Shown: positions 18,345-27,635, numbered from the stretch's first letter. The stretch: 64,000 nt of DNA from Stenotrophomonas nitritireducens (GCF_001700965.1 NZ_CP016756.1:2108001-2172000), one strand, 5' to 3'. Program-made: numbers and translations. Notes: a model not told the origin generated them from the letters alone.

Positions 18345-20915
18345 ATGGACCGGCAGCTGCTGTCATCGACAGAAGACATGCTGCATTTGTTTTCCGCGGC
18401 ATTGGAACAGATCGGCAATGGCGTCATTCTGTTCGACGACGCCAACACCATCCTGTACGTCAACCACGCCATGGAGAACATTTCCGGCTGGTCACGTGCG
18501 GAACTCCAGGGCAAGAACCTGGGCACGCTGGCGCCGGCCAGCATGCGTGAGCGCTACAACACCCGCCTGTATCCGGGCGCCAGCAACCGCGTGCAGGAAC
18601 TGGCCGCCGACCCGCATGACATCCAACTGGTCCGCAAAGACGGCGTTGCCTGCTGGATCAGCGTCACCCTGTCGCAGATCGCCGACAATGGCCGCAACAT
18701 CCATCTGGCGCTGGTCAACGACGTCACCGCCCGGCGGCTGGCGCAGGCGCGCGAACGGCTGCTGTCGCTGGGCTTCGATGAAACCCAGAGCGCGGTGCTG
18801 ATCACCGATGCCGATGGCCGCATCGTGCATCTGAACAAGGGCTTCCGGCGTCTGTTCGGCTTCCTCGACAGTGAGGCGATGGGCCAGTACGTGCCGGCCC
18901 TGCTGTCCCCGCACGACTACTCGCCCGAGCAGATTGCCAACTACCTCAGCCGGCTGCTGGCCGGCCAGCCGATCCGCGGCGACGAACGGCTCTACCGCAA
19001 GAACGGGCAGCCGCTGTGGTGCTCGGTCAGCACCAACCCCATCTTCGACGACTACGGCACCCTGGTGAACCTGGTCATCGTGCTGATGGACATCACCCGC
19101 ACCAAGGTGCACGAAGTGCTGCAGCACAAGATGCTCGATGCGATGGTGCGCGAAGTGCCCACCGCCGAGGTGATGCAGATGATGTGCCTGGAGGTGGAGA
19201 AGATCGCCCCGCAGGTGCTGTGCTCGGTGCTGCGGGTCGAGGACGGGCGCCTGCGCCACCTGGCCGGGCCCAGCCTGCCCGAGGCCTACATCCGGCTGGT
19301 GGATGGCGTGCCGGTGGGGCCCAAGACCGGCACCTGCGGCACCGCCGCTTACAGCGGCCAGACCGTGCTCAGCCGCGACATCGCCACCGACCCGAACTGG
19401 GAAGGCCTCAGCCACCTGGCCCTGCAGCATGGCCTGGCCGCCTGCTGGTCGACGCCGATCAAGGCCAATGATGGCCGCGTGCTCGGCACCTTCGCCTTCT
19501 ACTGCCGCCAGCCGTACGACCCGGACGAGTTCCACTACCGCCTGGTCGAGGTGATCGTGCACCTGTGCGCGCTGGCGCTGGAACGCGAGGAAGCCCGCAA
19601 CCGGATTCGCCGGCTGGCGTTCTACGACGACCTCACCGGCCTGCCCAACCGCAGCCTGCTGCATGCCCAGGCCGACCAGGCGATCACCGCCGCCAGCCAT
19701 CAAGGGCAGACATTGGCGGTGATGTTCATCGATCTGGACCGCTTCAAGCAGATCAACGATTCCTTCGGCCACCCCGGCGGCGATGAGCTGCTGCGCACGG
19801 TGGCGCGCCGCCTGCAGGAAGAAACCGGGCCGATGGATATCGTCGGCCGGCTCTCCGGCGATGAGTTCGTGGTGGTCCTCAACCGCTGCGACATGCCCAC
19901 CGCCAGTGAACGCAGCGAGCGCATCCTGCGCACCCTGGGCCTGCCGCTGCCGCTCGGTGACATGGAGATCCGCCCTTCGGCCAGCATCGGCATCAGCATC
20001 TTTCCGCATGACGGCAACGAGATGGACTCGCTGCTGCACCACGCCGACGTGGCCATGTACCAGGCCAAGCACAACGGCCGCAACCGCGTGCGTTTCTACA
20101 GCAGCGAGATGGACGAATGCGCGCAGGAGCGCATGGCCCTGGAAGCGGCGCTGCGCGAGGCGCTGGAGCAGGGCCAGCTGCAGCTGCATTACCAGCCGCA
20201 GATCGATATCCACAGTGGCCGCCTGCACAGCGTGGAGGCCTTGGCCCGCTGGCAGCACCCGCGCCTGGGCAGCGTGCCACCGATACGTTTCATTCCGTTG
20301 GCCGAGGAAGCCGGGCTGATCGGCGACCTTGGCCAATGGGCGCTGGGCGAAGCCTGCCGGCAACTGGCCCGCTGGCGGCGCGACGGCCTGCAGGTGCCAT
20401 CGGTGTCGGTGAACCTGTCGCCGACCAATTTCCACAGCGCCGCGCTGCCGGAGTGGATCAGCCAGATCCTGCAGCAGGAATCGCTGTGCGCCAGCGACCT
20501 GACCCTGGAGATCACCGAGGACGTACTTCTGGACGGCGACCCGATCACTCTGCAGACCCTGCATCAGGTGCATGCACTGGGCGTTCGGCTGTCGATGGAC
20601 GATTTCGGCACCGGCTATTCCAGCCTGAGCTATCTGCGCCAGCTGCCGATCAGCGAGCTCAAGCTGGACCGCAGCTTCGTGCACGGCATCGAAGGCGACA
20701 AGGTCGCCAGCGCACTGACCCAGGCCATCGCCCATATCGGCCAGAGCCTGCAGTTGAAGGTGGTGGCCGAAGGCGTGGAGAGCGTGGAGCAGCTGCGCCT
20801 GCTGGGCGCGCAGGGCTACCAGATCGCACAGGGGTTTCACTTCACCCCGGCGTTGCCGGCGCCGGCGCTGGCGCTATGGGTGCGCGAGCACCTGCCGGTG
20901 GCCGTGCCGGTTTAG
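18345..20915 (+). CDS. PAS-PAS-GAF-GGDEF-EAL cyclic-di-GMP signalling protein
   Basis: Cytoplasmic 856-aa protein with two PAS domains (about 10-125 and 140-255), a GAF-like domain (265-420), a GGDEF domain (425-590) and an EAL domain (600-845). The GGDEF signature is altered to SGDEF (near 503), which may still allow activity or GTP binding. The EAL domain has an intact EAL motif (VEALARWQHP) and the DDFGTGYSSLSYL loop with catalytic acids, so phosphodiesterase activity is likely. The layout resembles E. coli DosP, but the region where DosP has its heme-ligand histidine shows none here, so an oxygen-sensing role is not supported. It is a single gene followed by a tandem repeat array. Confidence 0.92.
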   Translation: MDRQLLSSTEDMLHLFSAALEQIGNGVILFDDANTILYVNHAMENISGWSRAELQGKNLGTLAPASMRERYNTRLYPGASNRVQELAADPHDIQLVRKDGVACWISVTLSQIADNGRNIHLALVNDVTARRLAQARERLLSLGFDETQSAVLITDADGRIVHLNKGFRRLFGFLDSEAMGQYVPALLSPHDYSPEQIANYLSRLLAGQPIRGDERLYRKNGQPLWCSVSTNPIFDDYGTLVNLVIVLMDITRTKVHEVLQHKMLDAMVREVPTAEVMQMMCLEVEKIAPQVLCSVLRVEDGRLRHLAGPSLPEAYIRLVDGVPVGPKTGTCGTAAYSGQTVLSRDIATDPNWEGLSHLALQHGLAACWSTPIKANDGRVLGTFAFYCRQPYDPDEFHYRLVEVIVHLCALALEREEARNRIRRLAFYDDLTGLPNRSLLHAQADQAITAASHQGQTLAVMFIDLDRFKQINDSFGHPGGDELLRTVARRLQEETGPMDIVGRLSGDEFVVVLNRCDMPTASERSERILRTLGLPLPLGDMEIRPSASIGISIFPHDGNEMDSLLHHADVAMYQAKHNGRNRVRFYSSEMDECAQERMALEAALREALEQGQLQLHYQPQIDIHSGRLHSVEALARWQHPRLGSVPPIRFIPLAEEAGLIGDLGQWALGEACRQLARWRRDGLQVPSVSVNLSPTNFHSAALPEWISQILQQESLCASDLTLEITEDVLLDGDPITLQTLHQVHALGVRLSMDDFGTGYSSLSYLRQLPISELKLDRSFVHGIEGDKVASALTQAIAHIGQSLQLKVVAEGVESVEQLRLLGAQGYQIAQGFHFTPALPAPALALWVREHLPVAVPV

Positions 20916-20933
20916 CTGGCTGGAGCAAGCGCC

Positions 20934-21250
20934 GAAGCAAGTGCCAACCCCTTCCCCGCCCTCTCCTTGCCTGTGGCAAAGGAGGGAGCAAAGCCGGAGC
21001 AAGTGCCAACACCTCCCCAACCCTCCCCTTGCCTGCGGCAAAGGGAGGGAGCGAAGCCGGAGCAAGTGCCAACCCCTCCCCCGCCCTCTCCTTGCCTGTG
21101 GCAAAGGAGGGAGCAAAGCCGGAGCAAGTGCCAACCCCTCCCCAGCCCTCCCCTTGCCTGCGGCAAAGGGAGGGAGCAAAGCCGGAGCAAGTGCCAACCC
21201 CTCCCCAACCCTCCCCTTGCCTGCGGCAAAGGGAGGGAGCGAAGCAGGAG
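20934..21250. repeat. Five tandem 62-63-bp hairpin units
   Basis: GTGCCAAC recurs at 20941, 21003, 21066, 21129 and 21191. Each unit runs GAGCAAGTGCCAAC, a C-rich stretch, then a hairpin CTTGCC...GGCAA(A)G flanked by CCTCC/GGAGG, then GAGC(A/G)AAGC. Two unit types differ at the hairpin (CTCTCCTTGCCTGTGG or CCTCCCCTTGCCTGCGG) in the order A-B-A-B-B. An inverted hairpin of the same family is at 21283-21328. The 485 bp between the GGDEF-EAL gene and the thioesterase gene hold nothing else recognisable. Confidence 0.9.
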
Positions 21251-21401
21251 CAAAGCACGTGCAGACGCAGAAAGCCGCGCCGTTACCCCCTCCCTTTGCC
21301 GAAGGCAAGGGGAGGGTTGGGGAGGGGTGCTTTACGCTTCCAGCTCTCCGCTTCAGCTCCCAGCTCCAAACCTCTGGTTCCTGGTTCCTACCGCCTAGTT
21401 C

Positions 21402-21830
21402 CTAGCCTCTAGCCACAACCGCCAAAGTCAGCCGCGAGATGCACACCGGCTTGCCGGCCTCATCCTCGATGCGGATTTCCCACACCTGGGTGGTGCGGCC
21501 CACATGCAGCGCACGCGCGGTACCGGTCACCACGCCGCTGCGGGCGGCACGCAGGTGGTTGGCATTGATCTCCAGCCCGACGCAGACCTGCTCGGCGGGG
21601 TCCACGCACAGATTGCCGGCGCTGCTGCCCAGCGTCTCGGCCAACACCACCGAGGCGCCGCCATGCAGCAGGCCGTAGGGCTGCTTGGTGCGCGCATCCA
21701 CCGGCATGGTTGCCTGCAACCAGTCATCGCCAGCGGCGGTGAACACAATGCCCAGATGGTCGATCAGCGTGTTGCGGCTCATGGCGTTGACCAACTGCAG
21801 GTCAACCGGCGCGCGGAATACTTGGCTCAT
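21402..21830 (-). CDS. Hotdog-fold thioesterase (PaaI/YdiI-like)
   Basis: A 142-aa acyl-CoA thioesterase with a single hotdog fold. The characteristic segment PYGLLHGGASVVLAETLGS contains the catalytic Glu and the HGG turn. LEINANHLRAARSGVVTGTAR completes the fold. It is closest in appearance to YdiI/MenI and EntH-type enzymes; the substrate is uncertain. The ATG at 21830 gives MSQVF with AGGT upstream; the longer open frame upstream runs into the phospholipase D gene and was rejected. It is last in a five-gene minus-strand run, 29 bp after the PLD-family gene. Confidence 0.87.
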   Translation of the reverse strand: MSQVFRAPVDLQLVNAMSRNTLIDHLGIVFTAAGDDWLQATMPVDARTKQPYGLLHGGASVVLAETLGSSAGNLCVDPAEQVCVGLEINANHLRAARSGVVTGTARALHVGRTTQVWEIRIEDEAGKPVCISRLTLAVVARG

Positions 21831-21859
21831 TGTTTTACCTGTTGGGGGAACAAGGACAG

Positions 21860-23845
21860 TTACAGGATCGGCACCAGGCCGGCGCCGAACGCGGTGAGCA
21901 TGCGCACCAGCACCCACTTCGGGCCGACGTCCACTTCCGGAAAGTCACCGACCGCGGTGTAGCAGGTGTGGAAACGCGGGTCCTGCCGGCGCAGCGGTTG
22001 CGGGCACTCCGGGCCGGGCACGAAGGCGTAGTCGGTGGCGTAGCGCCACGGCCAGAAATCCAGCACCGGCAGCGCCTCGGAGGCCTTGCCAAGGCTGTAG
22101 TTCAACCCCGACAGCACCGGCGGTTTCTCGCGCGGCGCCACCACCCAGGAATTGTCCGGGTGCACGTCGCGCAGGATGCTCTGCGCCAGTTGCTCGGCGA
22201 ATACCGGGTCATCGATGATCACCGCGCCTTCGGTGTTGTAGTTCTCGCTGCGCGGGTCGAAGTTGTGGGTGCCGATCACGCCGATGCGGCGGTCCACCAC
22301 CAGTGATTTGGCATGCAGGCCCATGCGCGCGCCGCGGCGGGTCACCGGCAGCGGCTTGTTGACCGCGCGCGTACCCAGGAACGAGGGCCGGGTTTCGGTA
22401 CGCAGTACATCGCGCTCGACTTCACTGCCATCGGCGCTGAGCCGGCGCCCGGAACCACTGCCGCGCACATTGCTGCCGGCCGCGCTGCCGCCGATCAGCC
22501 GATTACGTGACGTCGGCTGCGGCCGCAACGATGGCTCACCCTCCAAGGGGGCGGGCAGCAGCTGCGCGTAGTTGATCGGGGCATCCAGCGGGAACGGCTT
22601 GTACTCGTAGATGTTGAAGCCCAGCTCGCGCATGTTGCGGCGTTTGTATTTGTACGACAGCGCATAGACGATGGGGTTGTCGGTTGCCGCCAGGCTGTTG
22701 GTCGACACCACCACGCGCGGCGGTGTCTCACGCTGACGCAGGCCCTTGAACAGCGCCTGCGCAGGCTTGGACAACACCAGGTACGGCGTCTGCAGCAGCA
22801 CTTCGGTCTGCGCGTGCGAAATCAGGGCATCCAGCCGCGGCTCGGTCAGGTGCTGGCCGTTGAGTGGCTGCGCCTCGCGCTCGCGGCGATGCTTGCGCGG
22901 CAGGTCGGCCACATAGCTGACCGAGCGCACCGGCAGGGCGGTAGCGACGAAGGCTTCTTGGATGAACTGCGGATCGGAGGCTTCCACATCCACCCGCGCA
23001 ATCCGCTCCGGGCGCCGGAACGCCGCCTGCGGCATGGCCGGCACGCCCTCGTTTAACAGGGTCTTGCCGACATCGTTGAGGCGCTCGGCCGGCACGCTGC
23101 GGCGCGCATCCCAGAAGGCCTGGAAGTTGGCCGCCATCTCGCGCGCTTCCGGCCCGGCCACCACCACGTCACGGTCGCGGAAGTTGTATTCCTTGTCCCA
23201 GTCGTAATAGTCGTCCTGGTAGTTGCGCCCGCCAACCACCCCGATCACATCATCGATCACCAGCAGCTTGTTGTGCATGCGCTGGTTGAAACGGCGGAAG
23301 CAGCACAGCACGCTGCCTGCGTAGTCGAAGTAATTGAGCTTGGCCTTGCCGAACGCCGGGTTGTAGACGCGCAGCTCGAAGTTGGCGTGGGCGCCGGCCA
23401 GGGCGCCGAGCATCTGCACGTCCGAGATCGCCGAGAGCTGGTCGATCAGCACCCGCACCTTGACCCCGCGCCGGGCCGCCGCCAACAGTTCGTCGATCAC
23501 CATCCGCGCGCTGTCGTCGGTGTCGAAGATGTAGGTTTGCAGGTCCACGCTGCGGGTGGCGCTGCGGATCAGGTTCAGCCGCGCCACCAGTGCCAGCTCG
23601 CCCTCGTCGACGATGGTGGCGTAATGCCGCGGCAGCTGCGCAGTGGACTCGGCAATGGCCTGGCCGCCCAGCGCACGCAGCGGCGAATCCAGCGCGCAGC
23701 GATCCGGGCGGTCGCAATCAATCACGGTGGAACGGGCCGCAACCGCGATGCCCTGGGCACGCTCGCGCTGCTGATTGGACAGCGAGGCACAACCGCTGGC
23801 CAGCAGGGCCGCCAGCATCAGCAGAAGACGGATAACAGGTTTCAC
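21860..23845 (-). CDS. Phospholipase D-family lipoprotein (cardiolipin synthase C-like)
   Basis: A 661-aa PLDc_2 family protein. A lipoprotein signal ending in ASGC indicates envelope location. Two HKD motifs are complete: MHNKLLVIDDVIGVVGGRNYQ and LHAKSLVVDRRIGVIGTHNFD (His, Lys and Asp spaced as expected), so phosphatidyl-transfer or hydrolysis is likely. Length and layout match YmdC/ClsC-type cardiolipin synthases, though these normally need a partner. An Arg/Ser/Gly-rich insert of about 50 residues lies just before the second HKD. It overlaps the YceI-like gene by 4 bp. Confidence 0.87.
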   Translation of the reverse strand: MKPVIRLLLMLAALLASGCASLSNQQRERAQGIAVAARSTVIDCDRPDRCALDSPLRALGGQAIAESTAQLPRHYATIVDEGELALVARLNLIRSATRSVDLQTYIFDTDDSARMVIDELLAAARRGVKVRVLIDQLSAISDVQMLGALAGAHANFELRVYNPAFGKAKLNYFDYAGSVLCCFRRFNQRMHNKLLVIDDVIGVVGGRNYQDDYYDWDKEYNFRDRDVVVAGPEAREMAANFQAFWDARRSVPAERLNDVGKTLLNEGVPAMPQAAFRRPERIARVDVEASDPQFIQEAFVATALPVRSVSYVADLPRKHRREREAQPLNGQHLTEPRLDALISHAQTEVLLQTPYLVLSKPAQALFKGLRQRETPPRVVVSTNSLAATDNPIVYALSYKYKRRNMRELGFNIYEYKPFPLDAPINYAQLLPAPLEGEPSLRPQPTSRNRLIGGSAAGSNVRGSGSGRRLSADGSEVERDVLRTETRPSFLGTRAVNKPLPVTRRGARMGLHAKSLVVDRRIGVIGTHNFDPRSENYNTEGAVIIDDPVFAEQLAQSILRDVHPDNSWVVAPREKPPVLSGLNYSLGKASEALPVLDFWPWRYATDYAFVPGPECPQPLRRQDPRFHTCYTAVGDFPEVDVGPKWVLVRMLTAFGAGLVPIL

Positions 23846-24411
23846 GTTTTGGGGGCGCCAACCAGGCGTGTACGCAGTACGAATATCACTCGATCACTCA
23901 GGGCCATCTGCCAGCTGTCCATGCCATAACGGCCGCGCAGGATGACGCCGCGGCTGACGAGGTCGCAATCATAGCCGGGCCGGGCGCATTCAGGCTTTGC
24001 CAGACGCATCACTTCGGGCCGGCTGATACCTCGGATCGACAATCGGCCCTGCAGATCGCCGCCGGTCTGGGTCAGCTGCGGCGGGTAGGGATCCGAATCG
24101 AACTCCACCACCGGGTAACGGGCCGCGTCAAAAAAGTCCTCGCCGCGGATCCAGCCGGTGTAGCGCGGCCGGTCCGGGATTTCCACGTATTCGCTGTACA
24201 TACGCAGCCGCACCTGGTGGCGACCGTCGGGCAGCACCGTGATCCAGCCTTCGAAGCGCGGAAAGACACCCTCCACCTTCTGACCGAAGCGGGTACGTAT
24301 TTCAAACCCAAAACGGGAGTGCGCCGTGTCGAAATGCAATGGCTCGGCCGCAAGGGCCGAGCCAGCCAGCATCAACAGGAGCAGCAGCAGCCCGGACCGC
24401 GCCGCCGCCAT
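23842..24411 (-). CDS. YceI-family periplasmic protein
   Basis: A 189-aa secreted protein with a clear signal peptide (GLLLLLLMLAGSALAAEP). The start FDTAHSRFGFEIRTRFGQKVEG matches YceI-family lipocalin-like proteins, which bind isoprenoid or other hydrophobic ligands in the periplasm. EDFFDAARYPVVEFDSD is another family feature. Two cysteines (CARPGYDC) could form a disulfide. The gene overlaps the PLD-family gene by 4 bp and starts 4 bp after sixA, so it is in the same operon. A role with envelope lipids is inference from context. Confidence 0.85.
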   Translation of the reverse strand: MAAARSGLLLLLLMLAGSALAAEPLHFDTAHSRFGFEIRTRFGQKVEGVFPRFEGWITVLPDGRHQVRLRMYSEYVEIPDRPRYTGWIRGEDFFDAARYPVVEFDSDPYPPQLTQTGGDLQGRLSIRGISRPEVMRLAKPECARPGYDCDLVSRGVILRGRYGMDSWQMALSDRVIFVLRTRLVGAPKT

Positions 24412-24415
24412 GGAC

Positions 24416-24892
24416 TCAAGGCCACCAGAATGCGGTCAACTTGGCGATGCCCGGTTCGATCGACGCCTCCATCGGCAGCGACAACACCGCCACCGATGCC
24501 GGCGGCATGCCGCGGTAGTCGCCGGTCTGGCCGCTGTGCATCAGCGCCACCAGTTGTTCCAGCCCCGGGTTGTGGCCCACCACCAGCAGGCGCTCCACCT
24601 CGTTGTGTTCGTCCAGCAGGGCCGCCAGGGTGCCCGGCACGGCATCGTAGATGCGCTCTTCCAGGCGTTGTTCGACGTAGCCGGTACGCTCCAGCACCGC
24701 CTCCAAAGTTTCCCGGGTGCGCCGCGCGGGCGAGCACAGCACCCGGTCCGGCACCAGCTTGTGCTCCTGTAGCCAACGGCCGGCGGCTTCGGCCTCGGCC
24801 AGGCCATGCGGTGAGAGGGGCCGGTCGATATCGGCTTGGCCATCGGCCGCCGGTTCGGCATGGGCATGTCGCAGCAGGATCAATTCACGCAT
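24416..24892 (-). CDS. sixA: SixA-type phosphohistidine phosphatase
   Basis: Histidine phosphatase superfamily enzyme of 158 aa. The catalytic LLRHAHAEP starts the protein, with the second Arg in CSPARRTRETLEA and the second catalytic His in VVGHNPGLEQL. SixA removes phosphate from histidine phosphotransfer proteins, including in the PTS-Ntr chain. It lies 18 bp downstream of the ParA-like gene and 4 bp upstream of the YceI-like gene, within a five-gene run. Confidence 0.92.
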   Translation of the reverse strand: MRELILLRHAHAEPAADGQADIDRPLSPHGLAEAEAAGRWLQEHKLVPDRVLCSPARRTRETLEAVLERTGYVEQRLEERIYDAVPGTLAALLDEHNEVERLLVVGHNPGLEQLVALMHSGQTGDYRGMPPASVAVLSLPMEASIEPGIAKLTAFWWP

Positions 24893-24910
24893 GGTCGGGT
24901 AGTACTCCTG

Positions 24911-25543
24911 TCAGACCTTGTTCAACCACTTGAGCAGCGGCTCCCAGTCCTGCTGGTGCTCGCGTACCTGTGCAGAGTGATAGTCGAACAGGCTGCGCCC
25001 GAGCCCGACCATCACCACATAACTCTGGCTGTCGCGCAGCTGCGCGACCACCTCGTACGGCCACTCGGCCAGCATCTGCCGGGCCTGTTGCGAGGTCTGT
25101 GTCCACGGCTTGGTGCGGTTGAGCACCAGCCCCACCGGCACGGCGCGCGAGTGGATTCGCTTGATCTTGGCCAGGCTGTTGAGGAAGCCGACGATGGCCT
25201 CGATATCCAGCGCCGAGGGCAATACCGGCACCACCACCGCATCGGCGGTATCGATGAAGCGCTCCAGGTCCTCGCCATAGGCACCGGCCGGGGCATCGAT
25301 GATGACCTGCTCGGCACCGTCGGGGATGAGCTTCTCCCAGTTCTTCTTGCGGTGCACATCCACCGGCAGCACGGCGCTCTCCAGGCTGGAGCGGCGCTGG
25401 GCCCAGCGGGTGCTGGAACCCTGCGGGTCGGCATCGGCGATCACCGTTGCCTTGCCGGCCAAGGCCGAGTGTGCGGCCAGATGGGTGGCGATGGTGGTCT
25501 TGCCGACACCGCCCTTGGAGCCGGCTACCAGGATCGTCTTCAT
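24911..25543 (-). CDS. Orphan ParA/MinD-family ATPase
   Basis: A 210-aa ATPase with the deviant Walker A KGGVGKTT (signature lysine present), switch DADPQGS and Walker B-like VIIDAPAG. This length matches small ParA proteins such as those positioning chemotaxis, flagellar or other cargo rather than full chromosome-partition ParA. No ParB or cargo adaptor is next to it; instead it heads an operon with sixA, a YceI-like gene, a PLD gene and a thioesterase gene. The ATG at 25543 has GAGG upstream; the longer extension was rejected. Its cargo is unknown. Confidence 0.88.
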   Translation of the reverse strand: MKTILVAGSKGGVGKTTIATHLAAHSALAGKATVIADADPQGSSTRWAQRRSSLESAVLPVDVHRKKNWEKLIPDGAEQVIIDAPAGAYGEDLERFIDTADAVVVPVLPSALDIEAIVGFLNSLAKIKRIHSRAVPVGLVLNRTKPWTQTSQQARQMLAEWPYEVVAQLRDSQSYVVMVGLGRSLFDYHSAQVREHQQDWEPLLKWLNKV

Positions 25544-25676
25544 GCACGCCTCGTTTTCGCGGGACTTGCCAGCAGCGTACACCGGCCCGCGTTACCAAAG
25601 GTAGTCACCGGGTGAGGAAGCCGCCCCGGCATGGCCCCGGGCTTGCTATCGTGTCGCCCCCGGCATTGGAACCACC

Positions 25677-27158
25677 ATGAGCGAGCTGCAGGACCTGACC
25701 GCACTGATCCGCGCCAACACCCCGCTGATCGTCATCGAAACCCAGGACGAGACCCGCATCGTGGGCCTGTTCCGCGAGGCGTTGATGCATGTGTGGCGGT
25801 CCCTTTACCGTTGGTCGATCACCGAGGGCCTGCGCCGCATCGACATGGACCGCGAAGACGAGGCGGTCGGCCCACCCGATGCCAGCGCGGCGCTGCGGAT
25901 GATCCAGGAGGCCGACCAGCGCGGCATCTACCTGCTGCTCGATTTCCACCCCTACCTGGGCTATGCCAGCCACCAGCGGCTGCTGCGCGACATCATCCAG
26001 CGCCGCCACAGCCAGCCCCACGTGGTGGTGCTGGTGGGCACCAAGGTGGAGCTGCCGGCCGAGCTGGAAGCGCTGGCGACCCGCTTCAACCCGCGCCTGC
26101 CCGATGCCAACGCGCTGCTGAAGATGCTGCGCGAGGAAGCGGCCAGCTATGCCCAGGAGAACGGCGGGCGGCGCGTGGAAGTGGACCAGGAGGCCGTGCA
26201 GCAGATCCTGCGCAACCTGCGCGGGCTGAGCATGACCGACGCCCGCCGCATCGCCCGCCAGCTGATCTATGCCGACGGCGCGCTGCAGGCCGATGACCTG
26301 CCGCAGCTGGCCAAGCTCAAGTTCGAGCTGCTCAACCGCAGTGGCCACCTGCATTACGAATACGACTCGGCCCGTTTCAGCGACGTGGCCGGCGCGCGCC
26401 GGCTCAAGCGCTGGATCGAGCAGCGCCGCGCGGTCTTTGTCTCCGGCAATGCCCCGCCCGGGCTGGACCCGCCCAAGGGCATGCTGCTGCTGGGCGTGCA
26501 GGGCTGCGGCAAATCCATGTTGGCCAAGGCTACCGCCGCCGGTTTCGGCGTGCCGTTGCTGCGGCTGGATTTCGGCACGCTTTACAACAAGTACCACGGC
26601 GAGACCGAGAAGAACCTGCGCGATGCGCTGGCCTCGGCCGAGCAGCTGGCGCCCTGCGTGCTGTGGATAGACGAGGTGGAGAAAGGCCTGGCCAGCAGCG
26701 GCGAGGACGGTGGCGTGTCGCGCCGCGTGCTCGGTTACCTGTTGACCTGGATGGCCGAACGCAAGGCGCCGGTTTTCATCGTCGCCACCGCCAACCAGGT
26801 GCAGGAACTGCCGGCCGAACTGCTGCGCAAGGGCCGCTTCGACGAGATCTTCTTCGTCGACCTGCCCTCGCCCGATACCCGCGTCGAACTGCTGCACCTG
26901 CACCTGGCACGCCGCCAGCTGCAGCCGGATCTGTTCGCGCTGCCGGCGTTGGCAGCGGCCAGCGATGGGTTCTCCGGCGCCGAGATCGAGCAGGCCGTGG
27001 TCGCCGGCCTGTACGCCGCCCACGCCGAGCAGAAGCCGCTGGACACCGAGCTGCTGATGGCCGAGATCCGCAACACCAAGCCGCTATCGGTATTGATGGC
27101 CGAGCAGGTGCAATCCCTGCGCCACTGGGCGCACGAGCGCACCGTGCCGGCGGATTGA
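25677..27158 (+). CDS. Ycf46-like AAA+ ATPase
   Basis: A 493-aa soluble AAA+ protein. An N-terminal domain (1-240, starting ELQDLTALIRANTPLIVIET) is followed by a classical AAA module: Walker A GVQGCGKS, Walker B VLWIDEVEKG, a sensor-1 segment FIVATANQV, arginine-finger region LRKGRFDEIFFVDLP, and a lid domain FSGAEIEQAVVAG. This matches the Ycf46/FtsH-like AAA family without a protease domain, known in cyanobacteria and proteobacteria but poorly characterised. It is divergent from the ParA-like gene with 133 bp between them and is followed by repeat DNA. Confidence 0.88.
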   Translation: MSELQDLTALIRANTPLIVIETQDETRIVGLFREALMHVWRSLYRWSITEGLRRIDMDREDEAVGPPDASAALRMIQEADQRGIYLLLDFHPYLGYASHQRLLRDIIQRRHSQPHVVVLVGTKVELPAELEALATRFNPRLPDANALLKMLREEAASYAQENGGRRVEVDQEAVQQILRNLRGLSMTDARRIARQLIYADGALQADDLPQLAKLKFELLNRSGHLHYEYDSARFSDVAGARRLKRWIEQRRAVFVSGNAPPGLDPPKGMLLLGVQGCGKSMLAKATAAGFGVPLLRLDFGTLYNKYHGETEKNLRDALASAEQLAPCVLWIDEVEKGLASSGEDGGVSRRVLGYLLTWMAERKAPVFIVATANQVQELPAELLRKGRFDEIFFVDLPSPDTRVELLHLHLARRQLQPDLFALPALAAASDGFSGAEIEQAVVAGLYAAHAEQKPLDTELLMAEIRNTKPLSVLMAEQVQSLRHWAHERTVPAD

Positions 27159-27635
27159 GGCCGGGCAAAGAGCCTAAGCACTTGTGTCGTTCGGCACGCG
27201 CAAGTGAAAAGCCAAAACGTAGTGCCGAGCCATGCTCGGCAGAGGCTTTACTCATAATGTCCAGCACGCAGCCCGGGTAAGCACAGCGCACCCAGCCTAC
27301 ATCGACGGCAAGAAGACCCGCTCTTTGTAGGAGCGGCGTAAGCCGCGAAGCGCGCCCTGCATCAGATGGCACAGCTGCCCAGGTTTTCAACAAGGTCAGC
27401 TTCGCGGCTCACGCCGCTCCTACAAGCAGCCCATTTCCCCGATAAACGCAACGCACCCGGCCTACATCGACGGCGAGTGGACCCGCTCTTTGTGGGAGCG
27501 GCGTCAGCCGCGAAGCTCGCACTGCATCAGATGGCGCAGCTGCCTAGGCTTTCAACTAGGTCAGCTTCGCGGCTTACGCCGCTCCCACAAGCGTCTCGCA
27601 GCTCCCGGCTAAGGGGCCACGCGTTGCGCTTGATG
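27159..27635. repeat. Repeat-filled intergenic region with a 163-164-bp duplication
   Basis: The 477 bp hold no gene. A GTAG-type hairpin is at about 27220-27246. From about 27286 a unit of 163-164 bp occurs twice: a sequence ending ACATCGACGG, then TTTGT(A/G)GGAGCGGCGT(A/C)AGCCGCGAAGC, about 45 bp with ATCAGATGGC, then the inverted arm GCTTCGCGGC(T/C)(C/T)ACGCCGCTCC(T/C)ACAAG. The arms of each unit can fold into a long hairpin of about 100 nt. The two units differ by scattered substitutions. Confidence 0.88.

Noticed and set aside
18345..18720. Heme-binding oxygen sensor (DosP-type) PAS domain
   Set aside because: Layout fits, but no histidine is found at the position matching the DosP heme ligand.
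18492..20840. Minus-strand open frame opposite the GGDEF-EAL gene
   Set aside because: Antisense shadow; the plus-strand product has five recognised domains in order.
20934..21250. Possible CRISPR array
   Set aside because: The repeated unit is the whole 62-63 bp with no unique spacers; each unit is a hairpin, and no cas gene is near.
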